Shown in pieces: positions 21,902 to 34,800 of a stretch of DNA of 64,000 nucleotides. This DNA comes from Camarhynchus parvulus (taxonomy: Eukaryota > Chordata > Aves > Passeriformes > Thraupidae): positions 23,855,733 through 23,919,732 of the forward strand of contig NC_044574.1 of NCBI RefSeq assembly GCF_901933205.1, read 5' to 3'. The notes under the pieces were generated by a model that was not told where the DNA came from, ran no database searches, and saw only the letters and a program-made list of their open reading frames with translations. A program made the position numbers and the translations under genes. The first letter of the stretch is position 1. Each line of letters begins with the position of its first letter.

Positions 21902-24285
21902 CAGAGACAGTTCTTACATTTACTCTACCTTGGCTTTGGGCCTGAGTTAATACACCCTTGCTCTTAGCTGGACTTATTAGCTAAAGCTTAGTATTAGACT
22001 AACCTCAGCTTGACTGACTTGGAGAGCAATCAGGTGAACTCATGTCTGTCTGCAAAAGAGGTCTCTATTGATACACAGTCCCATGAGTCCCCTTATAATG
22101 CCTGAATATATATTTCCCAGTAGACTTATATTGCAACTCAACATTCAAGAAATACTACTTTCTCCTTCTTTTTCCCCTTCCCATTCCACAAAAATGTTTA
22201 GCAGCACCAGGGAGTTGAGGATGATGCATGAATCTAAATTGCAGATGATTATATGAAGAGTGGTTTCAGTATTCAGGCTTTCCACATACTGAAGGGTCAG
22301 GTGGCAAGGCTGTGGCCATATTCCTGATGGTTAGAAGGAGTATTGATGAAGGAACAAGATGGTTCAGAGAAGAATATAATTATTTGGCTAGCTTGATACT
22401 TTATCTGACTTCACCAACCATTCTTTCTCCTTTCACTGAACAATGGCCCTGAAGATCAAGCCATGCCAATAAACAACACATTTCTCAGGATCAGTTCTTA
22501 CTGAACAATGTAAGAAAAGGGGCTGATTGATTGGCTAATTTTTCCCAACTTCAGAAAGCAGCTGTTACAGGTTCTTGATGCAACCCAGTGCTGTTATGAA
22601 TGTGATCTTCCCTAAATACACAGTTTGAGACTTGGTTTTCAACTTTCATCACCATCTGAGAAGTCATAAAGTAATCTCTGCTATGTTTTAGTAATGATCA
22701 GTACCACTAGCAGTGACAACAAACTTCCCTGTAAAACATCATTCAAATCTTTTGCCAAAGATGGCAAAATCCTGTTTGGTTTGAATCAGTCCATTGCATG
22801 TTCATGGCCCTTGATTGAGCTATGAGGATTTAGGAAAGCTGTTGCTCTTTGTGAAAATGCAGTGTTTCAGGGCAATGGGAAACTGCTGGTTAAGCAGCCA
22901 GGGATCTTGTACGATGTGTTTTACAAATGTCATTTCTATGGTCTGTCTGCCACAGCTGCTGCAGGGATCCACGTCAGTCAGGTGACAGACTTTAACCTTT
23001 GCTTAGCTGCAGTGTGGATGTGTCTAGCTCATGAATGTCACTCCTGAGGCTTGTAGTAGGGAATGGTTCCAGGAGAGCCTGGGACTGCTGCCTGTCTTTC
23101 CTGCAGGGAATGTGCTTGCTATATTGCAGCCTGAGAACCACACACTCATTGACTAAAAAAACAGTAGGAAGAAATTAGCTTAAAATCTCCTTGATTTTCA
23201 AAGCTAGAGATATTTATCCTGCCAGCCTCAAAAAATTTGTGGGGTTGTGTTACTCAATAACTTAGCTGGTGTTTTTGAAAGCAAAATCTACAACTACTCT
23301 TGAGTCCCTGTGAGTGCAATTAAAACAAAATAAGTACTGCTGCTCAAAAATTTGAAACATTAGCTCCACAGCAACATTGATTTTGTTCCTTACTCATTTG
23401 ATATATGCATGTCAGGAAATCTCATTTGGTTCACTAGATTTGATGGGGCATGGAAAAGTTCCCTTCTCAAATACCTTTGCTAAATTCAGCTCCTGCAACA
23501 GGCAAATTTACATACTGTGTAGCACTTGGGGTCTGATTTTACAGAGCACCTCAGCTCATGGCTAGCTCATGATCTCAGCTGAAATCAAGCCTTCAGTTAG
23601 GCTCTAGCACATGGTTGAATTTATGTATAGGCTGAAGTGATTTCCTCAGTCAGACACTTGATGATATTTCCACATCTGTTTAGACTCAGAGCTGAACTCA
23701 TTGCATGAGGAGGGCAAAAGTCCATTTGCTTTCAAGCAGAAGCCCCTCACTTGGTATTTTTCACTCTGGACAGGACAGGGAATTAACAAACTGACGGTCC
23801 TTCTTACAAAATTATATCAATTCTACTACATCAAGTGGGACAACTTTCCTTGGAATGATTATACTTTTCCAAGATTTCATATCCTCACTCATCTGACTCC
23901 ATTTAGCACAGGAAATTACAGTTAAGCTGTAAGAAGACTTACCTGGACTAAATCCAAAGTTTATAAATTATAACAAGGCAGAAAATAGGAATCTCAACAA
24001 TGTAACTATAGTCTGAAGTGTAAGCATTCACAAGTTCAACTTCTTTCCCAAATACTTTTTACCATGGCAGTAACATGAGTTTATATAAATAATGTGTGCA
24101 TTTTTAGCTTATTTGCACACTGTAATATAATAGATAATATTTGTGTGTATTAGAAGAATGCAGACATGTGTGGGCTGTCTCTGCCTTCATTCTCAGACAG
24201 GAGATTTTTGGACTTCTCACCAGCAGCGACCACCAACACAGCAACTTCCTTCGCACTGGTTTTTTTTTCATAAGAATGCTACTGG

Positions 24286-24330
24286 AAAGCTTCTTAAGAA
24301 ATAAGCTCTATAAAGCTTCTTAAGAAATAA
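24286..24330. repeat. 19-bp direct repeat, two copies
   Basis: AAAGCTTCTTAAGAAATAA occurs at 24286-24304 and again at 24312-24330, with 7 bp between them. Each copy contains the palindrome TTCTTAAGAA. Likely a recent slippage duplication. Confidence 0.8.
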
Positions 24331-27300
24331 AACAATAACAAGTTGGATATGCTTTATCCAGTCCCACAGAATTTTTCATGTCTATGGCAATATCTCAGTA
24401 TTTGTCCTTTCAGTATTTCAGCAGTCAGGCCAAGGTATACTTATTATATCTGTGCAATAACCTTACATACAATATGGACCAACAGGTGAGGAAAAGGCTC
24501 TCTCCAGCGAAAAGAGCAGATCTAGCAGCAATGAGGACCAGAACCAGTCACACAGTTCAGATTTTCTTGTGCTGTCCTAAACAAACCACTGACTAGACAC
24601 AGATTCATTGTTTTCTCTTATGTACATAAGAGATTTAATGCACATTGTGTAAAATATGCATCATCCAACATGGATCATCATAGTATATATCATAAAAATA
24701 TCATGGATCATAATAATATAGAGAATTATTTTCAAAACTTTAAGGCTAAATAAGAAATCATAAAACCTTAATGCAGCTAATATCTCCTGTATGGTAATGC
24801 TTTAAAATGCTTGAGATAGAGCTACTGCTCACAAGCATATTCACATGTAAGAGGAAGAGGATTAGGAACAAAAATAAGAACAATTATTGTATTGAATTGA
24901 GGGGAAGTTTATCATACACTGACTTCTGTAATACACTAGGTTTTAAATTCTATGGTTTGCATTTCTAGGATTTAAATTAGGCTCATGCTACCTAAAATTT
25001 GTGCAAAGAGACTGGCTTTAGCAGTTTTCTATTGAATTACTTTTCTTTATGGATGGTTGCAAACTCTTCGGGAATCACCACACAAACACTGTCAAAATCA
25101 ACAGCGGTGAGTGTGTGGGGTGGGGAACATAAATCAGGGAACTGCAATGCCTGGTCAGTGCTTGGCCATGGCAGAAAAAGTGGCCAGTCCCTCAGGGAAA
25201 GGACTTCACCCCTTGACTCTACATGGCAGCAAAACCAGTTAAACTAGGCAGGCCACTCAGCATTCCCATTTAGGATCAGCTTTAGAAAGGAAAATAGCTG
25301 CACTGTGCACCAACAAATTCAGCTTAATGGAAAGTGTTAGCACCCAGGAGAATTCTGGCCCATGACCTAGATAATACAGGAGCAAACCATTGTGTGACTG
25401 CATCTCTTTAGCAAATGTAGTACTGCAGTCAGCAGTCTGCAAAAATACTCACTTTCAAAGCAAGCTTTCAGTAAAGCTTTCAGAATGACTTTTGTTTCAG
25501 GAGGGAATCACAGATGCAAGCACTAGAAAGGCTTTTCAACACCCGTTTGTTTATTTATTTATATTTATTCTTATCTGGGGCAAAATAAATCCTTGCACTT
25601 TTTGTTTGCAAATAGGGACAGTGAAATCTATAACAAAACAAAGGGTATGTGGTGTTACCCTCAAAGTTCTGTCCAGCATATATAAAATAACTAGCTGGAA
25701 GAAACATCTGCAAATATTAATATGCATATGCTTTGTAAACTGTGAAAAAATCACCTGTAGGGCAGGGAAAATGGTCTGAAACTCATGCCATTTCTTGTGG
25801 GGAATTATGGTTGACCTTTGCATTAAAAAATGACTTCTGCATTAAAAAAAAGAAAGGACACAGAAAATATTGGAATGGAATACTTGAAAAAGGCTTCCCA
25901 AACTACAGAAAACCATGCTCATAGTATTCAGGCATAAAACTGCAGCCCACATACAGAAGGCCAGGCCTCTCATTTCATAGTTAATTTAGAACTGTAGCTA
26001 ATCTGAGAAAACATTTAGGGTCTGGAGTGGTCTTTTCATGTAGAAATGTACTGTATTATAGCATAGAGATTTTGAACTTGAATTGGTAATGAGTTTCACC
26101 TACATCTTGCAGCTTAGATGTTTGTTTTAGTACCTCTCTAAGTGTGGTAGTCTGGGAAGCCTTCAGGGTGAGACACAACAGAAGGACAGAAGCAGTCCAG
26201 GTCTGCATTCCTTCGAAGCTGCCACAAAACATGAACTATACTGGAGTTTAACTGGCACACACTGGTGAGGGGATGTTTCCCAGAAAGGTCTCTGTCCCAA
26301 AATATCCTCCCTCTGTATCTCACAGAGTGACAGTTTCTCTCGATTGTGCAAAAAATATCTCTGCTCAAGAGATTCCATGGAACTCTCATCTCAATGATAT
26401 TGTCATGCCCTTATTCTTGTTGAGTGTCAGCTACTTTCTACAGCCTGGTGGACATTTAGAAAAAGAAAGTATTCACTGAGATGATAGGCAAAGGAAAAAC
26501 ATCAGTGTTGAAAGAACTACATGTCTGCGTTCATGGAATGACAGCATATAGACTCTTACCTCAGCTAGTCAGATTTTGGGTTTAATAATGATTTTTTTAC
26601 CTCCCTGGGTCTAAAATCATCAGCATTAGTCCTGCTGGAAGACAAATTTTGATTCTCCCTGCCCATTCAAAGTATTTTCTCTAAACTTATGTCCACAGCT
26701 TTTGAAAAGATAACACAGCCTTTTCCATGAGTACCAAATAAAGGTAAAGAGTAGTTTTCAGTAGTGAAAGACTTAAAACTCTTTCTTTTGAAAATGCCTG
26801 TTAAATTTTGGTTTGTGGTTTTTTTGTTTTCATTTTCTCAGAGTCGTTTTGCAAGTAGGGTTTTGCCAGTGTTGAAAATGGAACCACATTGATGTAAATA
26901 GGCACAAGAAATTAACTTGCACAGGGAAGCTGTTTTTTGCAGTTTTATGTCCTCCAGAATCAGGGTTTGAATGAAGCAAGTCCAGGCAAGAAGACAGTAA
27001 AAAGTAACTGGAGTTAAACATTCCTTTCATTTAGCTTAAGAAGAGTTCATCCAGTTCCTTCAGGGTCATAGACCCAACTACTAAGCCAGCTGAAGTTGGT
27101 GGCAAAGTGCCCAGGGATGGCACACTGTACTGCTTACATCCTGAGTCTTCTTTTACTCACCTAACAAAGATCTACAGACCTATAAGAGGCAAGAAAACAT
27201 TACTTTCCTAAGCAATGAGGATGCTCACTGACAAGCCACAGCACAGGACAAGTGTTAGTAAAATCTGGAGGGCTGGGCGGTCAGTCCAGGTCACCAGAGT

Positions 27301-29569
27301 CTTACATTCAACACCCTGCTCTGCCACCACTGTTCTTGAGCAAACTACACAAGCAAAGCCCTGCTCCCACACATTTTGTCACTCAAGGAAATCTCAGCCT
27401 TCAGTTAGGCAGCATGATCCTCTACAAAACCAATGGGAAGAACAAAGCGCTTATGGCTGAGGAGCACAGAACTGTAAACCTACAGAGGAGGGTGTTGCTT
27501 AAACCAGGTGATGGGAATACTGAGTCTAGACACAGTTTTTCCCCAAAAGGACTTAAACAAATTGTGATGGTGAGAAGGAGATATTTATCCTTCTATGCTT
27601 AATACTTTCACAGTGAATAATCTCCTACTGTTTGGTGTCCTTTTGAATGACAGAAAGAGACATGACAGGCTGTCCTGTGTAATGTTACTTCTCTGGCTAG
27701 GTGTTCTCTTTTGCTCTGCTGCCAAAACCTACACTGAATCACTCTATGTTTAACTAAGTTTAACTACTATCTGGCCCATTATGATGAATGGTTCTCTCTT
27801 CCTGCAGTGGTCCCCCATTTGAAAGCAATGAATAATCACTGGAATAGGGATTTGACTCTGACTGTTTCACACCCATTTCTAACTTCTTACCATGAAGGCA
27901 ACATCTCAACATCTCTCCTTGCCTTAATGTATATCCAGTTTCCTTATGCAAAATGTATTTCAGAGATCTGTACAATTTGTTGTACGAGGTAATAGTCTGC
28001 TGGTGGTATCCAGCTCCTAAAACACAGAAGCATCAGATGAAAAAAACCAGGAAGCTGGAGGCAGACCCCTGACCTCCCATCAGAGCCTTTCCCACTAGGT
28101 GATAATAGAGGTGCACTCTGAGAATTACAAGACTTTAGTCAATTCTGTTCTGCGCAAAGCCTCACCTAAGTACTTTACTAGCCTCCTCACTTGGCAAGAA
28201 GAAGGCTGAGTTTAAGAGTGCCCGGACCCTTAACTCAGATCGTCAAGCAATTCTGTGTTACCCCCTAGAAAAAATAAATGCAAAACTGCAACAATACTGG
28301 TAGAAAAATATGGCCTAAGGGCAGGAAGGCTGTATTAGGCAGAAAAGCTGAAAAGTTTTCTGAGGATTTTAGTAGTACCTAAAGACTGAGTTCAGTGCTC
28401 AGACTTTCCTGTTGGATTTAAGATTTAGTCCCAGCTGATGGTTAAAGCAGTGACCTGGTTGCTGAAGGTTATTGAAGGAAGCCCGACCTCAGTTTGCAGG
28501 CTGATGCTGTGTTCTTTCCATAGATGGCGCTGGAACTTACCGAATGCTTTGTTTCCTTGCCCAAAATTTTTCTGGGGCTGTCAGCATTATGCCATCTCAA
28601 AAAGCACACTGAGAGTGAAAAAATCCCTCAAAACCACCAGTAGCACTGAGATGCACCTCAGGTCACGGGTGTGATTTCTAGTCTCAAGAGCATTACAGCA
28701 TTTTACAGGATCTGATCAAAAAGCATCCTCATTCAGGTTCTGTGAATGGTCAGTAATATGAAATTGGAGTAGAATGTCAAAGGAGACCAAACATATAGTG
28801 GTGTTTGACAGATTTTTCTGTGGTGAATTTCTTCAATCTCTTTTGCAGCCACAAAAAATTTAAACGTCCGTAGCAAATCAGATGTTCCTGGTTGAAACAT
28901 AACTTCTGAATATTTCCAGAGTGAACACATAAATTCAAATGCATTGTAAAACATTTGAAGCAATTAATGTGGAAATTATTATCATTAGGAGCAGGAACTA
29001 ACTAAAAACAGCTGCTCACACATGACAAGTCATATATGATTCCCTCCATTATCTTTCTCTTTGCACATAACAACTTCTGCCTCAACACTGCCTTGAATAA
29101 ATGGCACTGTCAGCATTCTTACTGCTCATTGGTAGTTTAGCAAACATCATTGTCAATAAAACCAGGTCAAATACACCAACTCAATAAAATCTGTTTGTAA
29201 CCACAGAACATTTCTAAAAATAACATTGAGTGAAAACAACCTCTACCGAAAGATTTGTTCATCAAATTTACAGGAATATCAACAAATTACCTCGATTCAG
29301 AGTCAAAACACTTCATGAAATCCACAGGGACAGCCCAGCAGCCTGGCTTTTCCTCAGGATGTGGAGCTCACATTACAGCAAAGTGGCCTTTTAAGTGTTA
29401 CAACTTTAGAGCTACCATAGCACCAACAACCTCCGCAGCACTGAAAACAAAGTAACAAGGAGTGACACATTCACACCAATCACTTTTAAACTCTAATGAA
29501 AGAAATATTTCTGCATAACTCTTTCAATCATGGTCCTCAAAAATGTATGTTCCTTTTTCAATAACCTCA

Positions 29570-29600
29570 ATATATATACATATACATATATATATATAAA
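29570..29600. repeat. TA/CA-rich simple repeat
   Basis: Alternating ATATATACATATACATATATATATA, a short imperfect dinucleotide microsatellite. Confidence 0.75.
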
Positions 29601-31802
29601 AAAAGCAATATCAAATTGCATTTTCAATCTCAGATGCAACTTTAGATGCATATATAATTTTAGAGTGAATTGTCATTATATAACTTCCTTTCTAACAGTT
29701 CTCCTGCTTTTATCACCCAGACTAATAACTTGTAAATATCTATGAAAAAACCAAAAATCTTAATCTTTTGGAAATTTACAGTAGTATTATTCAAAATTAA
29801 ATAAGTGGATAGTAAAATGTATACAGTAACTGAGCCAGATTTATGGCTGCAAATATGAAGAAATAGGCCATGGTTTATACCTGATAAGCACAGTGTATTT
29901 ATCTGGTGGAGAGGAAGAGATTTATTATGTGTTTAAGCATTCATTTCCTTATTTTTGTGCATGTTTTCCGTAAAGGATGTGTTAACTGAGTTACAGTCAC
30001 TGAAACAGGTTTGGAAAGTCAGTCCTAAGTTCCATATTCATTCACCATGTTATAAACTGAGGCTATCTCTTAATGTAAACATCTCCCTCCCTACTTCTGT
30101 GCTTCTGCACAGTGTTTCTGTAAGAAGAGATGAGTCAGGGGATGGCTTTTTTTATTATCACAAGTTTTAAATGCAGAGTATTTCAATTAAGTCATTTCAA
30201 TTCAGGTATGGAAGACCAGAGGTTTTAGAGGGAGATAAGAAATTGATCCCAGAAGTTAGGATGCAATCTTCCCACTGTCCAGCCTCCTCTCTGGGACGGG
30301 GTTCAGAAACCTCACCTCTCTCTCTTCTGTGAGTTTCACAGTCACAGGCATTGAAAAATACAAATGTGTTCAGAAAGTCTATGCGCTCTTGCTAAGTTCA
30401 CAAGGGGAGTGCAGCAGAATTAGTAAAAAAAAGCCAGAGCTCCATATCTACCTACAGAAAAACAGATTCTCTCCCTCCCTCACAGCTCCTCACTTGCCCC
30501 AGGGCTGGAGTTTCTTCACAGTGTATTCCTTCCTCTGCATTGCTCCTGGAGGACTCAGCACTTTCAAGTCCTCACAAAATAAAAGCCATTACAGTCTTTG
30601 CAACAAAGCAGCCCTAAGAAGTGTCAGGTTTAATGGAGCATATGTACAGCTCTTCCTTTTCTGCACAACCTCCAGCAAGTGATGATGCACACTATGATGA
30701 TCTCCAGCTGGCTTCTCCTATTAGGCCAACTTCAGTGCTCTGTACTCAAAATTTTTCACAGCATTTCAGAAGCTGGAGAAATTATCTGCTGTAGAAAGTG
30801 GAAGGGAAGAGTACAGCCCCCTGATGATACTAGGACATATCACAGATTGACATAATACATGCCTTGAAGAACCAATGTTCCTCTAAGATGTATACACTCC
30901 ACACATGAGAATCCTTTCTCCTTGCAGATGTCTCCCTCCTCTAGGTTTAGATCATGAAGACTTGAGTGCTATGTTGACACTGGCCACCTCAAAGTAGAAT
31001 TAGCTTCATCTTACAAGAGCTCCCACAGCTGATAGCCCAGTCCCTCTGTACAGCTGGAAAACCTTCCACTCTGTGGAACCACTTGCATGACTTCCCTTAC
31101 ACACAGGGGTGAAGATCCCACAGCTCTTGATTGTCAACAAGGTTTGAGTCTTTATTCCTGATAGGCTCATGATTTCCCAGTTTCACTGAGGCATGTAAAT
31201 GCTGATCAGCCTCACAGGATGCTCCAGAGGCTGATCACCTCTTCCTGCACAACAATCTTTGCTACACTGTGGTTGCAGAGGGGTCTATAAAGAGAAAGAT
31301 TTACAATGAAGCTTGATTGAGAAGTCTGGAAGTAGTTCACAGACACAAATTTGGCATATTCTAATTCAGCACAGAAACCTGATTCAAGTACTGATTCTCA
31401 GTGAAACATCACCTTACATGTTGTCTAAAGTTAACTGAAGGCCCCTTGTCCCTTAGAAAACCTTGATTCTGAAGTCTGCCAAATGATTAATTACTCAAGT
31501 GTTCCCTGTGCTGTCTGACCTGAACTTTTAGCCATGACTGAATTCCAAAATGTTTCCTTACCCATAACACTCCAGTACTTAGAGGTACACCCTCATTTTG
31601 ACCTTCTGCTCACCTACTACTACATTTCAGCATGCTATGCAAACATGGGGTCACCAGTGTCTTAGGACAGGAATTCTTTAATTGGAGGGTACTTAGGGGC
31701 TTGACCCAATTCATTCCTGAGATTTGGGCATCCAAACCCTTTAACATCTTATCAAAATCCCTATCCAGTTTCCTGGACATGGTTCATCAACAGTCAGAGA
31801 TC

Positions 31803-31850
31803 ACAGAATACCCTGAGTTGAAAGGGACCCACAAGGAGTCCAGCCCTGAA
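31803..31850 (-). mobile_element. CR1 3' tail, antisense
   Basis: ACAGAATACCCTGAGTTGAA, then AGGGACCCACAAGGAGTCCA is the reverse complement of a CR1 terminus resembling the tail of the copy at about 3,300 (TCCTTGTGGGTTTCTTCCAA). Only about 48 bp is preserved. Confidence 0.7.
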
Positions 31851-34800
31851 GAGAATGGACCAATGAGGATACATACAATGAGTACTATATTTCAAGAAGA
31901 AAAAATGCTCAGTAAATATGGCCCTTTTAAAAAGCAATGATTAATGGAAAAATGTAGCTTGGATCAGCCACAACTACGACAGCTCTGCAATCTGGATTGT
32001 CTGTCCTTTCTTCTGGCCAGATCAGGAGCTCCTGTGATAGACACTCCCACCAGAAGCCAAAAAGTGCCTGAGAATAAGAGTCAACAGGTATCAGCAACCA
32101 TTTCAGCAATGTCTATTATGAGAAAGTATTTTCTGTTCCCTTGAGTGATCATTTGAGATTTTCCTGACCTCTGGGCTTCTTGTGGAGGCCCATAGAAGAG
32201 CACTGAGGCCTCTAAACTGGGGACAAACTTCAGGCCCTTTTCCTGACCAGAGAGAAAGACATAATTACAGAAGAAATAATAAAAGAAAGTTATGAAAATT
32301 ACTTTAAAGGAATTTTTAGCTGGTATGTGTGTTTAAGTAGTGAAATTATCTCATAGCTCACAGTAGTAATTTAGGCAGGGTTACAAATTATACTTCATCC
32401 TTTGAAACGATGTGTAGAACAAAACAAAGAAAACATAATAAAGAAAACATAATAGAGTTTAAAGAGATGGCTGATTTTGATGCCATGACTCTCGTGAATA
32501 TGTGACCATCCATGTCTGTGATGGTATGGTAGATGCCATCTGTCCTAGAAATGGTACCTGTGGTACAAAAGCACCTTCACAGGCTTTGATGAGTGTCTTG
32601 TTCTGCAAGAATTGTCATGACAGAGGAGATCACTGAGCAAGGGAACCTACTTACAGACAAAAACCTACATCCTACACTGCACTGCTTTTTCTTGCTCCTA
32701 GTTGAACATGATTCTCTGCTAAATTCTGTCCTTTAAATGTTCAATCAAAGGAGAAAAAAAACCACCCCAATATTCTTGTGTCATGGAACTAAATAATACT
32801 GCTGCTAAATAAGATATGTTGTTGTTCTACTGCATGGAGGCAAGTCTTTTATTGCTTTTCTTGTTTTCTGACCCTGCTTCTCTCTTTCCTTTTTTCACTT
32901 TTGTTTGCCTATTTCTTTATCCTGAGTAAATGAATATTCTAAGTTTCTGTGAACCAGCTAAACTCCAAACAAATTTGGATAAAGCCCAGTGTTAATTTCA
33001 GGTACAGGTTTTCCCTTTTGATCTTCTTCACAGGAATATTTACTAAGAAAAGTTGAGGGAAGATATTATTCATCAGTTCTTTCTGGACGAGGCAAGTCAC
33101 TGCTAAAATTAAAGACTGAATGTGATGTGGATTTTCCCACATTTCTCAAACTTTCACAAGCAGCTACCTAGTAAATAGCTGTTCTAACATCAGTGAGAGG
33201 GGGTTTTGCTATTCTTTGTGCACATTTGATAAAACTAATGTGGTTTAGTGAACTACAAGTTTATGCCATCACTACATAAAATTTATTATACACCAACAAA
33301 ATGAGTATAAAAACCCAGGAATTTACTTTGGAGGCTAGGACTTGGTTTTCAAATCACCTTTTTTTCCACATACAGTTTTTGGTTTTCATCCCATTTTTCA
33401 CCAGTTTGGCAAAAGTTTCTGACTGCATTCTTTACATGCTGTCTTATACACGACACCCCCTCCCTTCCTCCAAATACCACAACTCTCTAGCACTCATTTG
33501 AAGCCACAGTTTGCCACAGAGGTTTGTAGACCCCTGAACTACCTGCTCTGGCTCCTTGTCTTTCCTTGTCTGACTGAGCCTGCTCAGACTCAGCTGCACT
33601 AATGGAACCTGAAGCTGGCATGTGCTCTCTGAGCAGGTTAGCTGATTTAAAAGGCCCCCCTTCCTTGCTGGTGGCACTATGAAAGATGTGTTGAGGAACA
33701 GCTCTCTGAGGGTTACTAAAACCCCTCTAAGCACATTCCTCACTGTGAAAATTTTCAGCAGCTCCATGTCCTTGCCAATTTACTCTGGATGGTAAAAGGG
33801 AGTAGGCAATATGTATACTGGGTGTGTGGCAGCAGGGGAAGATGCTACATTCAAATGAGCAGAGTGCAAAATCAGCTGGAAAGTAATTGCAGATACATCC
33901 TGGAAGTGGAGAGTCCTGCTCTGGACCAGACTGTGTTTGGAAGAACAGCCCCACTTCCATTTCCAGCTTTGAATGAAGTAGATTTTAAGAAAGTAGCTGA
34001 AAAGCAGTGAAAATTGAAAGAATCCTGGAGGAGAAATACTGTTTTGAGCTTCTGTGCCACTTCCAGCTCAGCAGAGAAGTGAAGGCTGCTTGTTGTCTTT
34101 GCATTAAAGAAACAGGATGTCATATTGGCAGGTACACAAACCTATGAGCATCCGCTCCCCATCAATGCACTTTTGTTTTAATGGGCTAAAAAGATCTTTG
34201 ATAACAGCTGGTGAAAGACCCATTGTCCTGCCACATCCTTTTCCAGGCTTGACCTGTCAAGAGGTTAGAGCTATGCAGCTCTGGGGGCAGAGAGCAGGGT
34301 GGAAGAGACACACATTCCTTCAGAGTACCCTTTCAGTCGCTGGTCTGGGCATGTGGACATTTTCCTCTTGTAATCTGGCATATATTTTATGAGAGGATCT
34401 GGAAAGAACATATATGGACTTGGACCTTGTGATGCTTGGTAGCTGTGAGTGCAGAATGAAAGGATACTCTGACAAGTTCAATGGTTCTGTGCTCAGAGTT
34501 ATTCTTCCCTTTACCTTAATACCTATTTATTTCAGATTCCTTCACTTCCTTTTCACCACTCCTCCACTTATTTCTTGTATTACTGCTCACTTGTCAACCC
34601 AGTTTATGTCTGCTTAACCTTGTGTAACTTGTTATCACCTCTTTGTGATCTTCCTCCTCTCACGGGTCTTCTCTCTGCTTTTCTTTCCCAGCAGTTTTCA
34701 TGGTTTTTATGCGTTGGGTTTTCCATCCACATACTTCATATGAACAAGAGGAAGTGAGAAGTACCTGAGATACATACTGGAGCTGAGAGACACAAGATTA

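Larger units (their letters stand above)
20546..31795. other. Intergenic region, no gene recognised
   Basis: About 11 kb of AT-rich sequence. Open frames are all under 130 codons and none looks like an exon. Local structures include an imperfect duplication near 20,690-21,000, a T21 run at 21,881, a 19-bp direct repeat at 24,286/24,312 and a TA/CA-rich run at 29,570-29,598. Nothing resembles a tRNA or other RNA gene. Confidence 0.5.

Noticed and set aside
21881..21905. T21 followed by CAG, resembling a splice acceptor
   Set aside because: No open exon-like frame or matching donor follows; better explained as a homopolymer run.
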